From Vibrio sinus (GTDB lineage: Bacteria; Pseudomonadota; Gammaproteobacteria; Enterobacterales; Vibrionaceae): a stretch of 64,000 nucleotides of DNA. Under the pieces are notes generated by a model that was given only the letters and a program-made list of their open reading frames with translations, was not told where the DNA came from and made no database searches. Below are positions 9,801-17,461 of this stretch, piece after piece; position 1 is the stretch's first letter, and each line of letters starts with the position of its first letter. The translations under genes were made by a program, and so were the position numbers. The stretch covers positions 25,741 through 89,740 of the forward strand of contig NZ_JAMKMR010000018.1 of assembly GCF_023634645.1 (NCBI RefSeq), read 5' to 3'.

Positions 9801-9961
9801 ACACCCCAATTGTGGCGATGACAGCCAATGCGATGGAAAGCGACAGGCAAGATTGCTTAAATGCTGGCATGAACGACTTCTTAACCAAGCCGATTAATAA
9901 GGCATTAGTCATAAAGAAAATCCATCAATGGAGCAACCTTACCGAGTCAAAGGCATCCTAG
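6818..9961 (+). CDS. Hybrid sensor histidine kinase with two receiver domains
   Basis: Inner-membrane signal transducer of 1047 residues. Domains in order: a membrane segment (about 8-30), a periplasmic sensor region to about residue 275, a second membrane segment (about 277-302), HAMP, coiled coil, PAS (about 385-500), HisKA with phospho-accepting His526 in SHEIRTPMNG, HATPase with N-box NLVGNAVKFT and G-boxes DSGIGI and GGTGLGLAI, then two receiver domains with phospho-aspartates near Asp816 (FLDMQMPE) and Asp969 (LMDCQMPEMDG). No Hpt domain follows, so a separate phosphotransfer protein is probably needed. The ATG at 6818 follows an in-frame stop 18 bases upstream; an ATG three codons later is possible and neither has a good ribosome site. 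It is an orphan, with no response regulator alongside. The signal is unknown. Confidence 0.93.
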   Translation: MYSMGLIAKLTLVVAGLTSSIMLIMSLITFTMTHKEIEKSVHQQLNGTLELLSTILKEQNLAMASINETTARNQDLPALVNYHNLNGLTKMLDRVVHEYPAMNYILVVGYNGNVLSRSTIHPQPSRNNKLSELRNVESSPKLAALLKDHTVSSMPGQDDWLPASTTKEISQWIVSPIKANNRLVGWVIASYNWKKSYQDLIEKSLNQLKSAYLPVSNITLQTRTNKPLLLSADNQPTQEKMVSASKFLQIGLADYNLTISFSEKSALHSLDNIQFWLATLELGTVLLLSFSLFFLLKNIIVKPITSLKNHINMLGAKGLDYVIPPTSSEELSSIASSINALASQLKSTTTSVSRLDEEIKEKEHILAVQETTKQKLSAILDTAADGIITLNSEGHVLTFNQAAQTIFGYSEQEMLHQPIERLMDDGTDSAKHRIRDYLNSGVSEYLGNLKTEGALSIELNALGKSRVRFPILLSIARVATEQGVLFSAIVKDITESKEAEAKLIESKEKAEQAAKIKSEFLAVMSHEIRTPMNGVIGMLELLMENNLNNSQQHQAYLAHNSAVSLLNIINDILDFSKIEADKLELESHHFDLRRVLGDFCESTAASLSNPDIEIVLDTIEVNQTMVLGDSSRIRQIFANLVGNAVKFTQAGEIIVTAKLVELSENQWTLQASVSDSGIGIPTDKIANLFDKFSQVDASTTRKYGGTGLGLAIVKKLCLMMDGNIQVTSEVGKGSTFSFEIQVGKSNQAELVVPKTDISKLSILVVDDNAVNREVLCKQLEHWGAHVSQACDKESTLAQFERASRSIEGLYDIAFLDMQMPECDGLELCKAIRLQSEWQQTKLIMMTSMESIANNQEFKALGFSGYFAKPATTSDLFNALNVIGSDDFSDKDALVTHNYLTSLKTDTDAAVSNTISDKTKILVVEDNRVNQVVIRGVLKQLDVQVVLAENGKQAIEKLSDDQEINLILMDCQMPEMDGYEATQRIRLGEAGELHANTPIVAMTANAMESDRQDCLNAGMNDFLTKPINKALVIKKIHQWSNLTESKAS

Positions 9962-11217
9962 CTTTTCTTTTTGCCACGCCCTGAATGTATTTTTAGCTTG
10001 GCTTTCATTTTTTGCTTATCGCGATTGCGCCCCCGGCGCGGACGCGGAGAGCCGGGGTTATCACTCTCTGAGATTGGGCTTGGTTCAAACCCGGCCAGCC
10101 ACTCTTGTGGTATTCGCCTATCTAACAGTCTCTCTATAGGCGCCAAGAGATACTCTTGGTCGTGAGACATAAGTGAAACCGCCAGTCCGTCTCTTCCTGC
10201 ACGCCCGGTTCGGCCGATACGGTGAACGTAGTCTTCTGCTTTAAAGGGCATATCAAAGTTCACGACCTGGTCGAGTTGGGGAATATCTAACCCTCGCGCC
10301 GCAACATCGGTTGCAATCAAGGCACGTACCTGACCGGATTTAAAATCGGCTAACGCTTTGGTTCTCGCACCCTGACTTTTATCGCCATTGATGGAGACAG
10401 CCTTTATTCCATCCAGTTTTAGTTCCTTGACCAATTGATCACTACCTTCTTTGGTTTTGGTAAAAACCAATACCTGTTGCCAGTTTCGCGAGCCAATGAG
10501 ATAGGCAAGTAACGCGGTTTTTTTCTGCTTATCCACCGGGTAAAGCATCTCCTTTACCGTCGCTGCCGTGCTATTTTTCCCCGCCACTTCAACTTCTGCT
10601 GGCTGATTTAGCAGCTTATACGCCAGTGCCTTAATCTGAGGGGTAAAGGTGGCAGAGAACAACAAAGTTTGCCGTTGTGAATTGAGATTGCGAAGAATTC
10701 TTTGAATATCTGGTTTAAACCCCATATCCAGCATTCTATCAGCTTCATCGAGAACAAAGTGCTCAATATGTTTCAGACTAATGTGACCACAGTGATGGTG
10801 ATCAAGTAGGCGACCCGGAGTCGCTATCACAATGTCGCACCCAAGCTTTAACGCGTCTCTTTGCGCTTTTATACTCGTTCCGCCATAAACCGCAACACAT
10901 CGTAGGCCGGTGTCTTTACTAAAACTCACCATAGCTTCATAAACTTGCTGAGCAAGCTCACGAGTGGGCACAAGAACTAAGCAACGTACTTTTTTCTCCG
11001 AGTCTTGAGCAATCGGATCGATAAGCATTTGATCAATGATAGGAAGTGAAAAAGCGGCGGTTTTACCCGTTCCGGTTTGCGCAGCGGCTAATAAATCCTT
11101 ACCCGACAACACCTGAGGGATCGCCTTGGATTGAATTGGGGTTGGCTCGGTATAACCCAATTGCTCTACGGTTTCACACAAAAAAGATGTGCTGAGGCCT
11201 AGTTCGCGAAATAGCAT
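9958..11217 (-). CDS. rhlE: DEAD-box RNA helicase, RhlE type
   Basis: ATP-dependent RNA helicase for ribosome assembly or RNA turnover. The 419-residue protein has the Q motif (YTEPTPIQSKAIP), motif I AQTGTGKT, Ia PTRELAQ, II DEAD (VLDEADRMLDMGF), III SAT and VI HRIGRTGRAGR. The tail from about residue 385 is short and strongly basic (RPRRGRNRDKQK), as in RhlE relatives, and likely binds RNA. It meets the sensor kinase tail to tail: the two TAG stop codons share the palindrome CTAG at 9958-9961. The family is certain; the RhlE assignment over other DEAD-box paralogues rests on tail and length. Confidence 0.85.
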   Translation of the reverse strand: MLFRELGLSTSFLCETVEQLGYTEPTPIQSKAIPQVLSGKDLLAAAQTGTGKTAAFSLPIIDQMLIDPIAQDSEKKVRCLVLVPTRELAQQVYEAMVSFSKDTGLRCVAVYGGTSIKAQRDALKLGCDIVIATPGRLLDHHHCGHISLKHIEHFVLDEADRMLDMGFKPDIQRILRNLNSQRQTLLFSATFTPQIKALAYKLLNQPAEVEVAGKNSTAATVKEMLYPVDKQKKTALLAYLIGSRNWQQVLVFTKTKEGSDQLVKELKLDGIKAVSINGDKSQGARTKALADFKSGQVRALIATDVAARGLDIPQLDQVVNFDMPFKAEDYVHRIGRTGRAGRDGLAVSLMSHDQEYLLAPIERLLDRRIPQEWLAGFEPSPISESDNPGSPRPRRGRNRDKQKMKAKLKIHSGRGKKKS

Positions 11218-11332
11218 ATGTTTACAGATACAAGGTGGTAAAAACGGCTCACTTTACACCAGTCAGTACCATACTGAAATCAGAATTCTTCGATTGGTTC
11301 AATTAACATGCTCCGCTTTAGCCACTCCGCGA

Positions 11333-12811
11333 CTAAGAAGAGCAACTAATCTCTAGCTTTTTCCCCCACTCGGGAGGCAAACTCGCATACTTTTCATATT
11401 CGGGTTGTTCGTCAAAAGGCTTAGTCAGCAACGAGGCCAATCGATGCACCTCGCTGAAATCACCTTCTTCTGCTCGCTCGATGGCTTGCTGAACCAGATA
11501 ATTGCGCAAAATGTACTTAGGGTTGTGTGTTCGCATGACTTCGCAGCGCTGCTGCATAGTCAATACCTCTCCCGACTCGACTTTGCTTTCCAGTTCTAGG
11601 CGTTCAAAATATTGTTTTAGCCAGGGTTGGATTGCATCGACAGAACAAAATAAAGCACAAATAGGCTCGTTCCCCAAAGTGCCCATGTTCGAGAGGTAAC
11701 GAAAGAAATTTGTATAATCAATGCGCTGTTCTTCTAACAGTAGAAGAAGCGACTCAATCAACGCACCGTCGTGCTCGTGAGGCATGCGCAAACCAAGTTT
11801 ATTGCGCATTAGCTGATAGTACTTTCGACTCAGTATGGATTCGTATTGATCCAATGCCGATTCCGCGTCCTCTTTTTCAATGAGAGGTGATAACGCATAG
11901 GCGAGTGCAGACAGGTTCCACAGGCCAATATTAGGTTGTTGATTAAATGCATAGCGACCATGGTAGTCAGAGTGATTACAAATATAGCCAGCTTCAAAAT
12001 CATCAATAAAGCCAAACGGGCCAAAATCAAAAGTCTGACCTAATATCGACATATTATCGGTATTCATTACCCCGTGAGCAAAGCCTATGGCTTGCCAATG
12101 AGCTATCATCTCCGCAGTAGATTTCACAACCTGGTGAAACCAGTCGACATAAGGTGTTTTGCTATTGGCAAGATCTGGGAAATGCCATTCAATAACCTTG
12201 TCTGCTAACAATTTAAGTTCTCTGTGTTGATTGGTATAGAAAAAATGCTCAAAATGGCCAAAACGGATATGAGTTTCAGCAATACGGATTAGCATCGCCC
12301 CTTTTTCCTGCTTTTCTCGATAAACAGGCGTATCACTGGCAATTAAACCAAGTGCCCTCGTTGTGGGGATGTTTAGTGCAAACAGCGCTTCACTGCACAA
12401 ATACTCGCGGATGGAAGATCGTAACACAGCGCGACCATCGCCCATTCGTGAATATGGCGTGATACCTGCGCCTTTTAAGTGCACGTCATAAACGCACTTA
12501 TCTTTCCCTTCAATCTCACCAAGCAACAACCCTCTGCCATCACCTAATTCTGGATTGTAACCCCCGAACTGATGACCCGCGTATTTCATTGCTAAAGGTT
12601 CAAAACCTTGATGTAAAGCCGAACCATCGAGTTTTGGCAACCATCGAGACAAGCTATCGACATCATCGGGAAATTGAAGCAGATCCGCCAGTGTTTTGTT
12701 CCAAATTACCCATTGGGAATTGGTTAACGGCTGGGGAGCAAGGCGGGTATAAAACGAACTCGGCAGTTCAGAAAAGCGGTTAGAGATGGCAAGGGTATCG
12801 AGGTTAGACAT
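11333..12811 (-). CDS. selO: SelO pseudokinase, protein AMPylator (YdiU)
   Basis: Transfers AMP from ATP to Ser, Thr or Tyr of target proteins; known targets are linked to redox metabolism. The 492-residue length fits the bacterial family. Visible signatures are MKYAGHQFGGYNPELGDGR near residue 80, the nucleotide-binding GRAVLRSSIREYLCSEA, and the metal-binding HGVMNTDNMSILGQTFDFGP around residues 245-265, where the family's catalytic Asp and metal-binding Asn lie. Eukaryotic and some bacterial SelO end in Cys-x-x-Sec/Cys; here the end is ISCSS, so that redox motif is not obvious. ATG start. Monocistronic in appearance. Confidence 0.95.
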   Translation of the reverse strand: MSNLDTLAISNRFSELPSSFYTRLAPQPLTNSQWVIWNKTLADLLQFPDDVDSLSRWLPKLDGSALHQGFEPLAMKYAGHQFGGYNPELGDGRGLLLGEIEGKDKCVYDVHLKGAGITPYSRMGDGRAVLRSSIREYLCSEALFALNIPTTRALGLIASDTPVYREKQEKGAMLIRIAETHIRFGHFEHFFYTNQHRELKLLADKVIEWHFPDLANSKTPYVDWFHQVVKSTAEMIAHWQAIGFAHGVMNTDNMSILGQTFDFGPFGFIDDFEAGYICNHSDYHGRYAFNQQPNIGLWNLSALAYALSPLIEKEDAESALDQYESILSRKYYQLMRNKLGLRMPHEHDGALIESLLLLLEEQRIDYTNFFRYLSNMGTLGNEPICALFCSVDAIQPWLKQYFERLELESKVESGEVLTMQQRCEVMRTHNPKYILRNYLVQQAIERAEEGDFSEVHRLASLLTKPFDEQPEYEKYASLPPEWGKKLEISCSS

Positions 12812-13144
12812 GTGTCAATCCATAAGTACTGATATGGAGCAACGTTAGCACACTCTGAGTCGGTCAATCTAGCAAAGATCGACTACCGCAAGCGGTAGCG
12901 TCTCTTTATACACGACTACTGAATAATCAATAGGACACAGAAAATACCTAGTAAAGAAAATATACAGGTTTTACTGATAAGCCCAAGATTGGTAGGTTGG
13001 ATCATTTCTTGATGTTGCATTAGCTAGCCTCTTTTTTATTACGTTATTGTTACAGTATTGTGAATTTTAGCTAACATCTCAACAATTAGAGTATTAATTT
13101 TTTATTTCAGAGTGGGCTTTCAGCGACAGCTTTGGACGATAAAA
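12812..13144. other. Intergenic region holding a tiny ORF
   Basis: 333 bases upstream of selO. It contains the 34-residue ORF listed separately. The remaining sequence is AT-rich without a recognisable terminator or operator. Confidence 0.5.
12916..13020 (-). CDS. Small single-pass membrane protein, 34 residues
   Basis: Too short for routine gene calling. The ATG (13018-13020) has AGAGG seven bases upstream, a good ribosome site. The product begins MQHQEMIQPTNLGLIS, then has a hydrophobic helix of about 17 residues (residues 17-33, TCIFSLLGIFCVLLIIQ), and stops directly after it. A polar N-terminus plus one helix is typical of bacterial small membrane proteins. It precedes selO by about 100 bases in the same direction and could be co-transcribed. 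No family recognised. The case rests on the ribosome site and the clean hydrophobic helix. Confidence 0.6.
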   Translation of the reverse strand: MQHQEMIQPTNLGLISKTCIFSLLGIFCVLLIIQ

Positions 13145-13735
13145 TCAGTTGTACATGGTCAGCCTTCTGCCCACCAATCTGATGCCTCCGCTCTCCACCG
13201 AAGATTGCCTTTGTCGCACTTCTGCTTCCGCCGACACATTAGACAATCCAGAGCGAGCCACGAACATCGAGCTGCTACGTTGCCGAATTCCATCTTGCGC
13301 AAGATTCAAATTGTTGCTGCGCATTACAACGCCACTTTTATTTACCCGCACCGCAACGTTATCTAGATGATTGACAACGGACTCCACACTCTGAGCACTT
13401 GAGTGCACAGACTCTTGACTGACTGACACTCGGTTGTCTACAACCTCTGTGTCTTGAGCTGAACATTTAAACCGCTCTAGAGAAAACCCCAGCCAGCTTG
13501 CCTCGTACTTTTTCTTTACCCCACCAATATCAATCTTAAATCCAGGGTAATATTGTACATACTCGCCACCGTATAACTTATTGGTGAAAGGGCCGGCCAA
13601 GCTGGTGTAAAAACCAATAACCCAATCGTCTTTGTTGCCAATGGTGGTTGAATTCCATTCTGCGGACTCAAACTTAAATTTACCGTCTGTCGACGAAAAC
13701 GTAATTCCTGGAAACTCACCTTTTTCTTCACTCAT
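13145..13735 (-). CDS. Orphan protein of unknown function, 196 residues
   Basis: Not recognised. ATG start with AGGAAA ten bases upstream. The N-terminal half (residues 1-90) is rich in aromatic residues and glycine and looks like a compact beta domain (YGGEYVQYYPGFKIDIGG). The second half, from about residue 91, is rich in Ser, Val, Asn and Gln with an irregular alternation (VDNRVSVSQESVHSSAQSVE), resembling beta-helical or fibrous tails of phage or secretion-system spike proteins; that likeness is only an impression. There is no signal peptide and no membrane helix. It stands alone, and composition and isolation suggest acquired DNA. Confidence 0.65.
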   Translation of the reverse strand: MSEEKGEFPGITFSSTDGKFKFESAEWNSTTIGNKDDWVIGFYTSLAGPFTNKLYGGEYVQYYPGFKIDIGGVKKKYEASWLGFSLERFKCSAQDTEVVDNRVSVSQESVHSSAQSVESVVNHLDNVAVRVNKSGVVMRSNNLNLAQDGIRQRSSSMFVARSGLSNVSAEAEVRQRQSSVESGGIRLVGRRLTMYN

Positions 13736-13906
13736 ACCACTCGTTTCCTGAACAATAAAGTCAATAAGAAGTCAGAACTAAAATGGTACACCACCATATG
13801 CAACAAATTATTACAATTTAATTAATTTCGCCCGAACTATTGTTACTTATACCCTCTCCCTCATTAGGCAAGGTGCAAGACTCGGAGCCAAATTAAAGGT
13901 ACTAGG

Positions 13907-14638
13907 CTATAAACCGCCAGACACATCAATAAAGGTACCGGTACTAAAACTCGATTGTTCCGATAGTAACCAAGCAATGGCGTTCGCCACTTCCTCGGCA
14001 GTGCCACCTCTTTGTAGAGGAAGTCGCTTACCTACCCTATCTGGTCGGTTAGGCTCACCTCCGTCAGCGTGCATGTCGGTGTAAATGACACCGGGCCTCA
14101 CTCCGTTAACTCGAATTTTTTGACTCGCTAGCTCTTTGGCCAAACCAATGGTTACTGTGTCTATGGCCCCTTTAGACGCCGCGTAGTCGATGTACTCGTG
14201 TGGAGAGCCTGTTTTTGCCGCCATTGAAGAGACATTAACAATAGCGCCGCCCGATACCATTTGTTCCACCGCTTCCCTAGCGCATAGTAAATAACTGGTC
14301 ACGTTGGTGGTCAATATTTGGTTGATCCTGTCTGCATCCAAATCCAGTAACGATGCCTGCTGTTTTAATATGCCCGCATTGTTCACCAAATGAGTAACAG
14401 GTCCGAGTTGCTGAGCGACTAATTTAAACATCTCAATCACTTGATGCTCATCAGAAACATCCGCTTGAATTAAGATGCCCTCAGCGCCAGTATTGCGTAC
14501 ATCTTGAAGTACTTTCTCTGCCTCTGCGCGGTTAACTCGATAATTGATAACAACAGAATAGCCTTGAGTCGCCAGCAACTTCGCTGTTGCAGCGCCTATC
14601 CCTCGGCTCGCCCCTGTCACTAATACGACCTTATTCAT
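13907..14638 (-). CDS. Short-chain dehydrogenase/reductase, FabG-like
   Basis: NAD(P)-dependent oxidoreductase with a Rossmann fold, 243 residues. Cofactor motif GASRGIGAAT near residue 9, NNAG near residue 87, catalytic Ser in NVSSMAAK and Tyr-x-x-x-Lys in YAASKGAID (about residue 153). The C-terminal DVSGGL ending is typical of FabG-like enzymes. Substrate unknown; it is not in a fatty-acid gene cluster, so calling it fabG would be unsafe. ATG start. It follows tRNA-Arg on the same strand after a strong terminator and is probably a single-gene unit. Confidence 0.9.
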   Translation of the reverse strand: MNKVVLVTGASRGIGAATAKLLATQGYSVVINYRVNRAEAEKVLQDVRNTGAEGILIQADVSDEHQVIEMFKLVAQQLGPVTHLVNNAGILKQQASLLDLDADRINQILTTNVTSYLLCAREAVEQMVSGGAIVNVSSMAAKTGSPHEYIDYAASKGAIDTVTIGLAKELASQKIRVNGVRPGVIYTDMHADGGEPNRPDRVGKRLPLQRGGTAEEVANAIAWLLSEQSSFSTGTFIDVSGGL

Positions 14639-14726
14639 TGGTGATTCCCTCAGCGATTACATTCACAGAAAAAACAAGAAAAGCATAATCTTAAGGGATT
14701 GGGAAGTGGTTTGAACATGCAATAGC

Positions 14727-14760
14727 AAAAAGCCCCTGACTCGATGAGTCAGGGGCTTTT
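14727..14760. terminator. Bidirectional terminator after tRNA-Arg
   Basis: AAAAGCCCCTGACTC and GAGTCAGGGGCTTTT form a perfect 15-bp stem around a 3-base GAT loop (14743-14745), with A and T runs at both ends. It lies just after the 3' end of the minus-strand tRNA and will work in either direction. Confidence 0.95.
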
Positions 14761-14766
14761 CTAATA

Positions 14767-14843
14767 TGGCACGCCCTGAAGGATTCGAACCTTCGACCAC
14801 ATCCTTAGAAGGGACGTGCTCTATCCAGCTGAGCTAAGGGCGC
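14767..14843 (-). tRNA. tRNA-Arg, anticodon UCU
   Basis: 77 bases with encoded CCA. Acceptor GCGCCCT pairs with AGGGCGT (one G-U at the first pair); D-arm contains AGCTCAGCTGGATAGAGC; anticodon stem CGTCC/GGATG encloses CTTCTAA, giving UCU, which reads AGA; T-arm is GAAGG-TTCGAAT-CCTTC. It closely resembles E. coli argU. Confidence 0.97.
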
Positions 14844-14958
14844 GCTACAGGAGGGAATTATACGAATTGAAGTTACGAGATCAATGCCTTTATATCACTT
14901 TTTGATTCAAGTGCTTAAAAAAGACGCACAACTGATAAATGCGCGCAAATAAACGACA

Positions 14959-14974
14959 AAGCAAACGTTTGCCT
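14959..14974. promoter_or_regulatory. Candidate PurR operator upstream of folD
   Basis: The 16-mer AAGCAAACGTTTGCCT contains the perfect palindromic core GCAAACGTTTGC of the E. coli PurR box (ACGCAAACGTTTGCGT). It lies 69 bases before the folD start. FolD supplies formyl-tetrahydrofolate for purine synthesis, so PurR control makes sense. Binding is inferred. Confidence 0.7.
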
Positions 14975-15042
14975 ATAGATGTTCATTGAATTTTTTGCGA
15001 CAATGCCTGCGAACTTATCGACCACCTACCTGAAGGAAAGTC

Positions 15043-15900
15043 ATGACTGCCCAAAACATCGACGGTAAACTGATCTCGCAAACTGTTCGCTCTGAAGTTG
15101 CAGCTCGTGTGAAAGCACGCACAGAAGCGGGGCGAAGAGCCCCTGGCCTTGCTGTTATATTGGTTGGAGAAGATCCAGCTTCACAAGTCTATGTTGGGAG
15201 CAAACGCCGAGCATGTGAAGAAGTCGGCTTTGTTTCCAAGTCCTATGACTTACCCGCATCTGCCACGGAAAAAGAATTGTTGGATCTGGTAGATACATTA
15301 AATGAAGACGGTGAAATTGATGGTATTTTAGTCCAACTTCCTCTTCCTGCAGGGATCGATACAACACATGTATTAGAACGGATACTGCCAGAGAAAGACG
15401 TGGATGGTTTCCACCCTTATAACGTTGGAAGACTTGCCCAGCGCATTCCAAAGCTTCGCTCTTGTACACCTAAAGGCATCATCACACTGCTCGATCGCTA
15501 CAACATTCAACTGCGCGGCAAACATGCTGTGATTGTCGGCGCTTCCAATATTGTCGGCCGACCTATGACACTAGAGTTGCTGCTAGCAGGATGTACCACC
15601 ACAACGTGTCATCGATTTACCAAAGATCTTGAAAGTCACGTTCGCCAAGCTGATGTTGTGGTCGTGGCCGTAGGCAAACCCAATTTTATTCCTGGAGAAT
15701 GGATCAAAGAGGGCGCTGTCGTTGTTGATGTCGGCATCAATCGACTTGAATCGGGTAAGCTAGTGGGCGATGTTGAATACGATACAGCAAAAGAAAGAGC
15801 AAGCTATATTACTCCGGTACCAGGGGGCGTGGGCCCAATGACAGTAGCAAGTTTGATCGAGAACACAATGATAGCTTGCGAGCAGTATCACACCAAGTAA
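15043..15900 (+). CDS. folD: FolD, methylene-THF dehydrogenase/cyclohydrolase
   Basis: Bifunctional cytoplasmic enzyme that oxidises 5,10-methylene-THF to methenyl-THF and hydrolyses it to 10-formyl-THF. The 285 residues keep the active-site positions known from E. coli: Tyr50 and Lys54 (YVGSKRRACEEVG), Gln98 (GILVQLPLP) and Asp121 (DVDGFHPYNVG). The NADP motif is VGASNIVGRP. The C-terminus has the family signature TPVPGGVGPMT. ATG start with AAGGA at good spacing. It is alone, preceded by a PUR-box-like site. Confidence 0.98.
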   Translation: MTAQNIDGKLISQTVRSEVAARVKARTEAGRRAPGLAVILVGEDPASQVYVGSKRRACEEVGFVSKSYDLPASATEKELLDLVDTLNEDGEIDGILVQLPLPAGIDTTHVLERILPEKDVDGFHPYNVGRLAQRIPKLRSCTPKGIITLLDRYNIQLRGKHAVIVGASNIVGRPMTLELLLAGCTTTTCHRFTKDLESHVRQADVVVVAVGKPNFIPGEWIKEGAVVVDVGINRLESGKLVGDVEYDTAKERASYITPVPGGVGPMTVASLIENTMIACEQYHTK

Positions 15901-15926
15901 TATCATCACACCGAAACAAAACGATA

Positions 15927-15948
15927 AAGGCTCCGAGTTCGGAGCCTT
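15927..15948. terminator. Hairpin between convergent folD and mltB-like genes
   Basis: AAGGCTCCGA and TCGGAGCCTT form a 9-10 bp stem with a tiny loop. T-runs after it are short in both directions, so efficiency is uncertain, but the position between converging genes supports a shared terminator. Confidence 0.65.
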
Positions 15949-15969
15949 GTAGCGACGGATATTTAAAAT

Positions 15970-16956
15970 TTACGGATCAAACTTAATCGCATCCGCTAAA
16001 TGCGTCACTGCCGTTGCAAAATAGTAAGAACGATTCCACTTCATCAGCACTTGATAGTTGTTGTAAATCAAATACACACGCCCCCCCAAATCATCGGGCA
16101 TGATCAACCAGGCTTTGATGTCGTGTTTGCCAAGGTTTGGCAAAGGCTTACCATCGTATTTCGTAATGCCTAGCTTACTCCACTCTTGCAGAGTTTTCGC
16201 CTTGTCCTCTTCTCGTCCTGCGAGTTTGCGATCAAAACCTTTTGGCAGCATGACTTGACGCCCCCATGTATGAGTCGCATCCCAACCAGACTTGTGCAAA
16301 TAGTTCGCCGTGGAAGCAAAGACATCATCAGGGGAAGTCCAAATGTCCTTTCTGCCATCACCATTACCATCTGCGGCATAAGCGATATAGGAACTAGGCA
16401 TAAATTGGCATTGCCCCATTGCACCAGCCCATGAGCCCTTCATGTCGGCAACTTGAATATGCCCTTCTTGCAATATTTTCAGCGCCGCCATGGTCTCACT
16501 ACGGAAGAACTTTTCTCTTCGCCCATCGTAAGCCATTGTTGTCAAAGCATCGATAACATTGTATGAGCCAGTAAACTTACCAAAGTTACTTTCCACTCCC
16601 CAAAGCGCTACAATAAATCGAGGCTGGACTGAATACTTTGCGCCGATCCTTTGTAAATCAGAGTAGTACTTTTTGTACAGCGCTTTGGCTTGTTTTACTT
16701 TCCATTGAGGCACTGCACGAGGAATGTATTCGTCGAGAGTGAGTCTCTTTTCTGGCTGGTTTCGGTCAGCTTTCACCGCGCGAGGGACATATTTTACGTT
16801 TTCAAACGCTTCAGTCAGGATACGATCAGAAATGCCATCAGAACGTGCTTCTTTTTTTAGCCCTTCAACATACTGCTCAAAACTCGCATCGGTTGCGTTT
16901 GCATAAGAAGAAGTGGCCACACCTAGACCTAGTAGAAATGTTATGATTTTTTTCAA
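15970..16956 (-). CDS. Lytic murein transglycosylase, MltB family
   Basis: Cleaves the MurNAc-GlcNAc bond of peptidoglycan to 1,6-anhydro products in the periplasm. Catalytic Glu lies in ALWGVESNFGK, followed by GAMGQCQFMPSSY and the DGNGDGRKDIW loop characteristic of MltB-like SLT_2 domains. A Sec signal peptide (KKIITFLLGLGVATSSYA) has no lipobox, so the product is soluble rather than a lipoprotein. I place the start at the TTG ending at 16956, because AAGGAGG sits five bases before it; a longer frame starting at another TTG (16974) would put that ribosome site inside the gene. It follows ycgL closely as an operon. It resembles MltB more than other transglycosylase families. Confidence 0.88.
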   Translation of the reverse strand: MKKIITFLLGLGVATSSYANATDASFEQYVEGLKKEARSDGISDRILTEAFENVKYVPRAVKADRNQPEKRLTLDEYIPRAVPQWKVKQAKALYKKYYSDLQRIGAKYSVQPRFIVALWGVESNFGKFTGSYNVIDALTTMAYDGRREKFFRSETMAALKILQEGHIQVADMKGSWAGAMGQCQFMPSSYIAYAADGNGDGRKDIWTSPDDVFASTANYLHKSGWDATHTWGRQVMLPKGFDRKLAGREEDKAKTLQEWSKLGITKYDGKPLPNLGKHDIKAWLIMPDDLGGRVYLIYNNYQVLMKWNRSYYFATAVTHLADAIKFDP

Positions 16957-16976
16957 ATTGCCCTCCTTGAGCAATT

Positions 16977-17270
16977 TTATGCCGAGTTGTCGGATTTCTT
17001 TTGCTGAGCTTTTCGCTTCTTGTGTGCTTCAAGAAGATCTTCTGGAGGAGGCGGTAATTGCAAGAAAAAGCCATCAGAATCGAAAGACTCTTTCACTTTT
17101 TCAACGCTTACTCTAGCCAGCTTACGTCCTTCTAACTTTATCACCATTACGAACATAGGTTTGCCAAACATTTGCATTAGCGTGTCAGGGACTTGTGAAA
17201 AGTCATCCTTCTTTGGCAAATAAAGATAGGTACCTTCTTTTTTAGAGCTTTTGTAAATTGAACAGAGCAT
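16977..17270 (-). CDS. ycgL: YcgL domain protein
   Basis: Small 97-residue protein of the YcgL family, found next to minCDE in many gammaproteobacteria. Recognised from its start MLCSIYKSSKKEGTYLYLPK and FSQVPDTLMQMFGKPMFVM. The family has a compact alpha/beta fold; its biochemical role is not established. The C-terminus is Lys/Gln-rich and probably disordered. It is divergent from minC with 191 bases between and is followed by the transglycosylase 20 bases later, likely one transcript. Confidence 0.93.
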   Translation of the reverse strand: MLCSIYKSSKKEGTYLYLPKKDDFSQVPDTLMQMFGKPMFVMVIKLEGRKLARVSVEKVKESFDSDGFFLQLPPPPEDLLEAHKKRKAQQKKSDNSA

Positions 17271-17461
17271 CGATTACCTTAAATTATCAAATTCTCATCA
17301 GAAATAGTGAATTTCGTAAATGTTTAGCTATTTTTTCGACTAAATCACTTAAATAACGACCAGATAGCTTGTAGAGCCAATGTGGGAAATATAACATGAT
17401 AACTCTACATACAAACAAAACTCTATACATTAAAGCAAGCGTTATTGAGGTCATATACTAA

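Noticed and set aside
13149..13370. 73-codon plus-strand frame
   Set aside because: Antisense shadow of the orphan 196-residue gene without a ribosome site.
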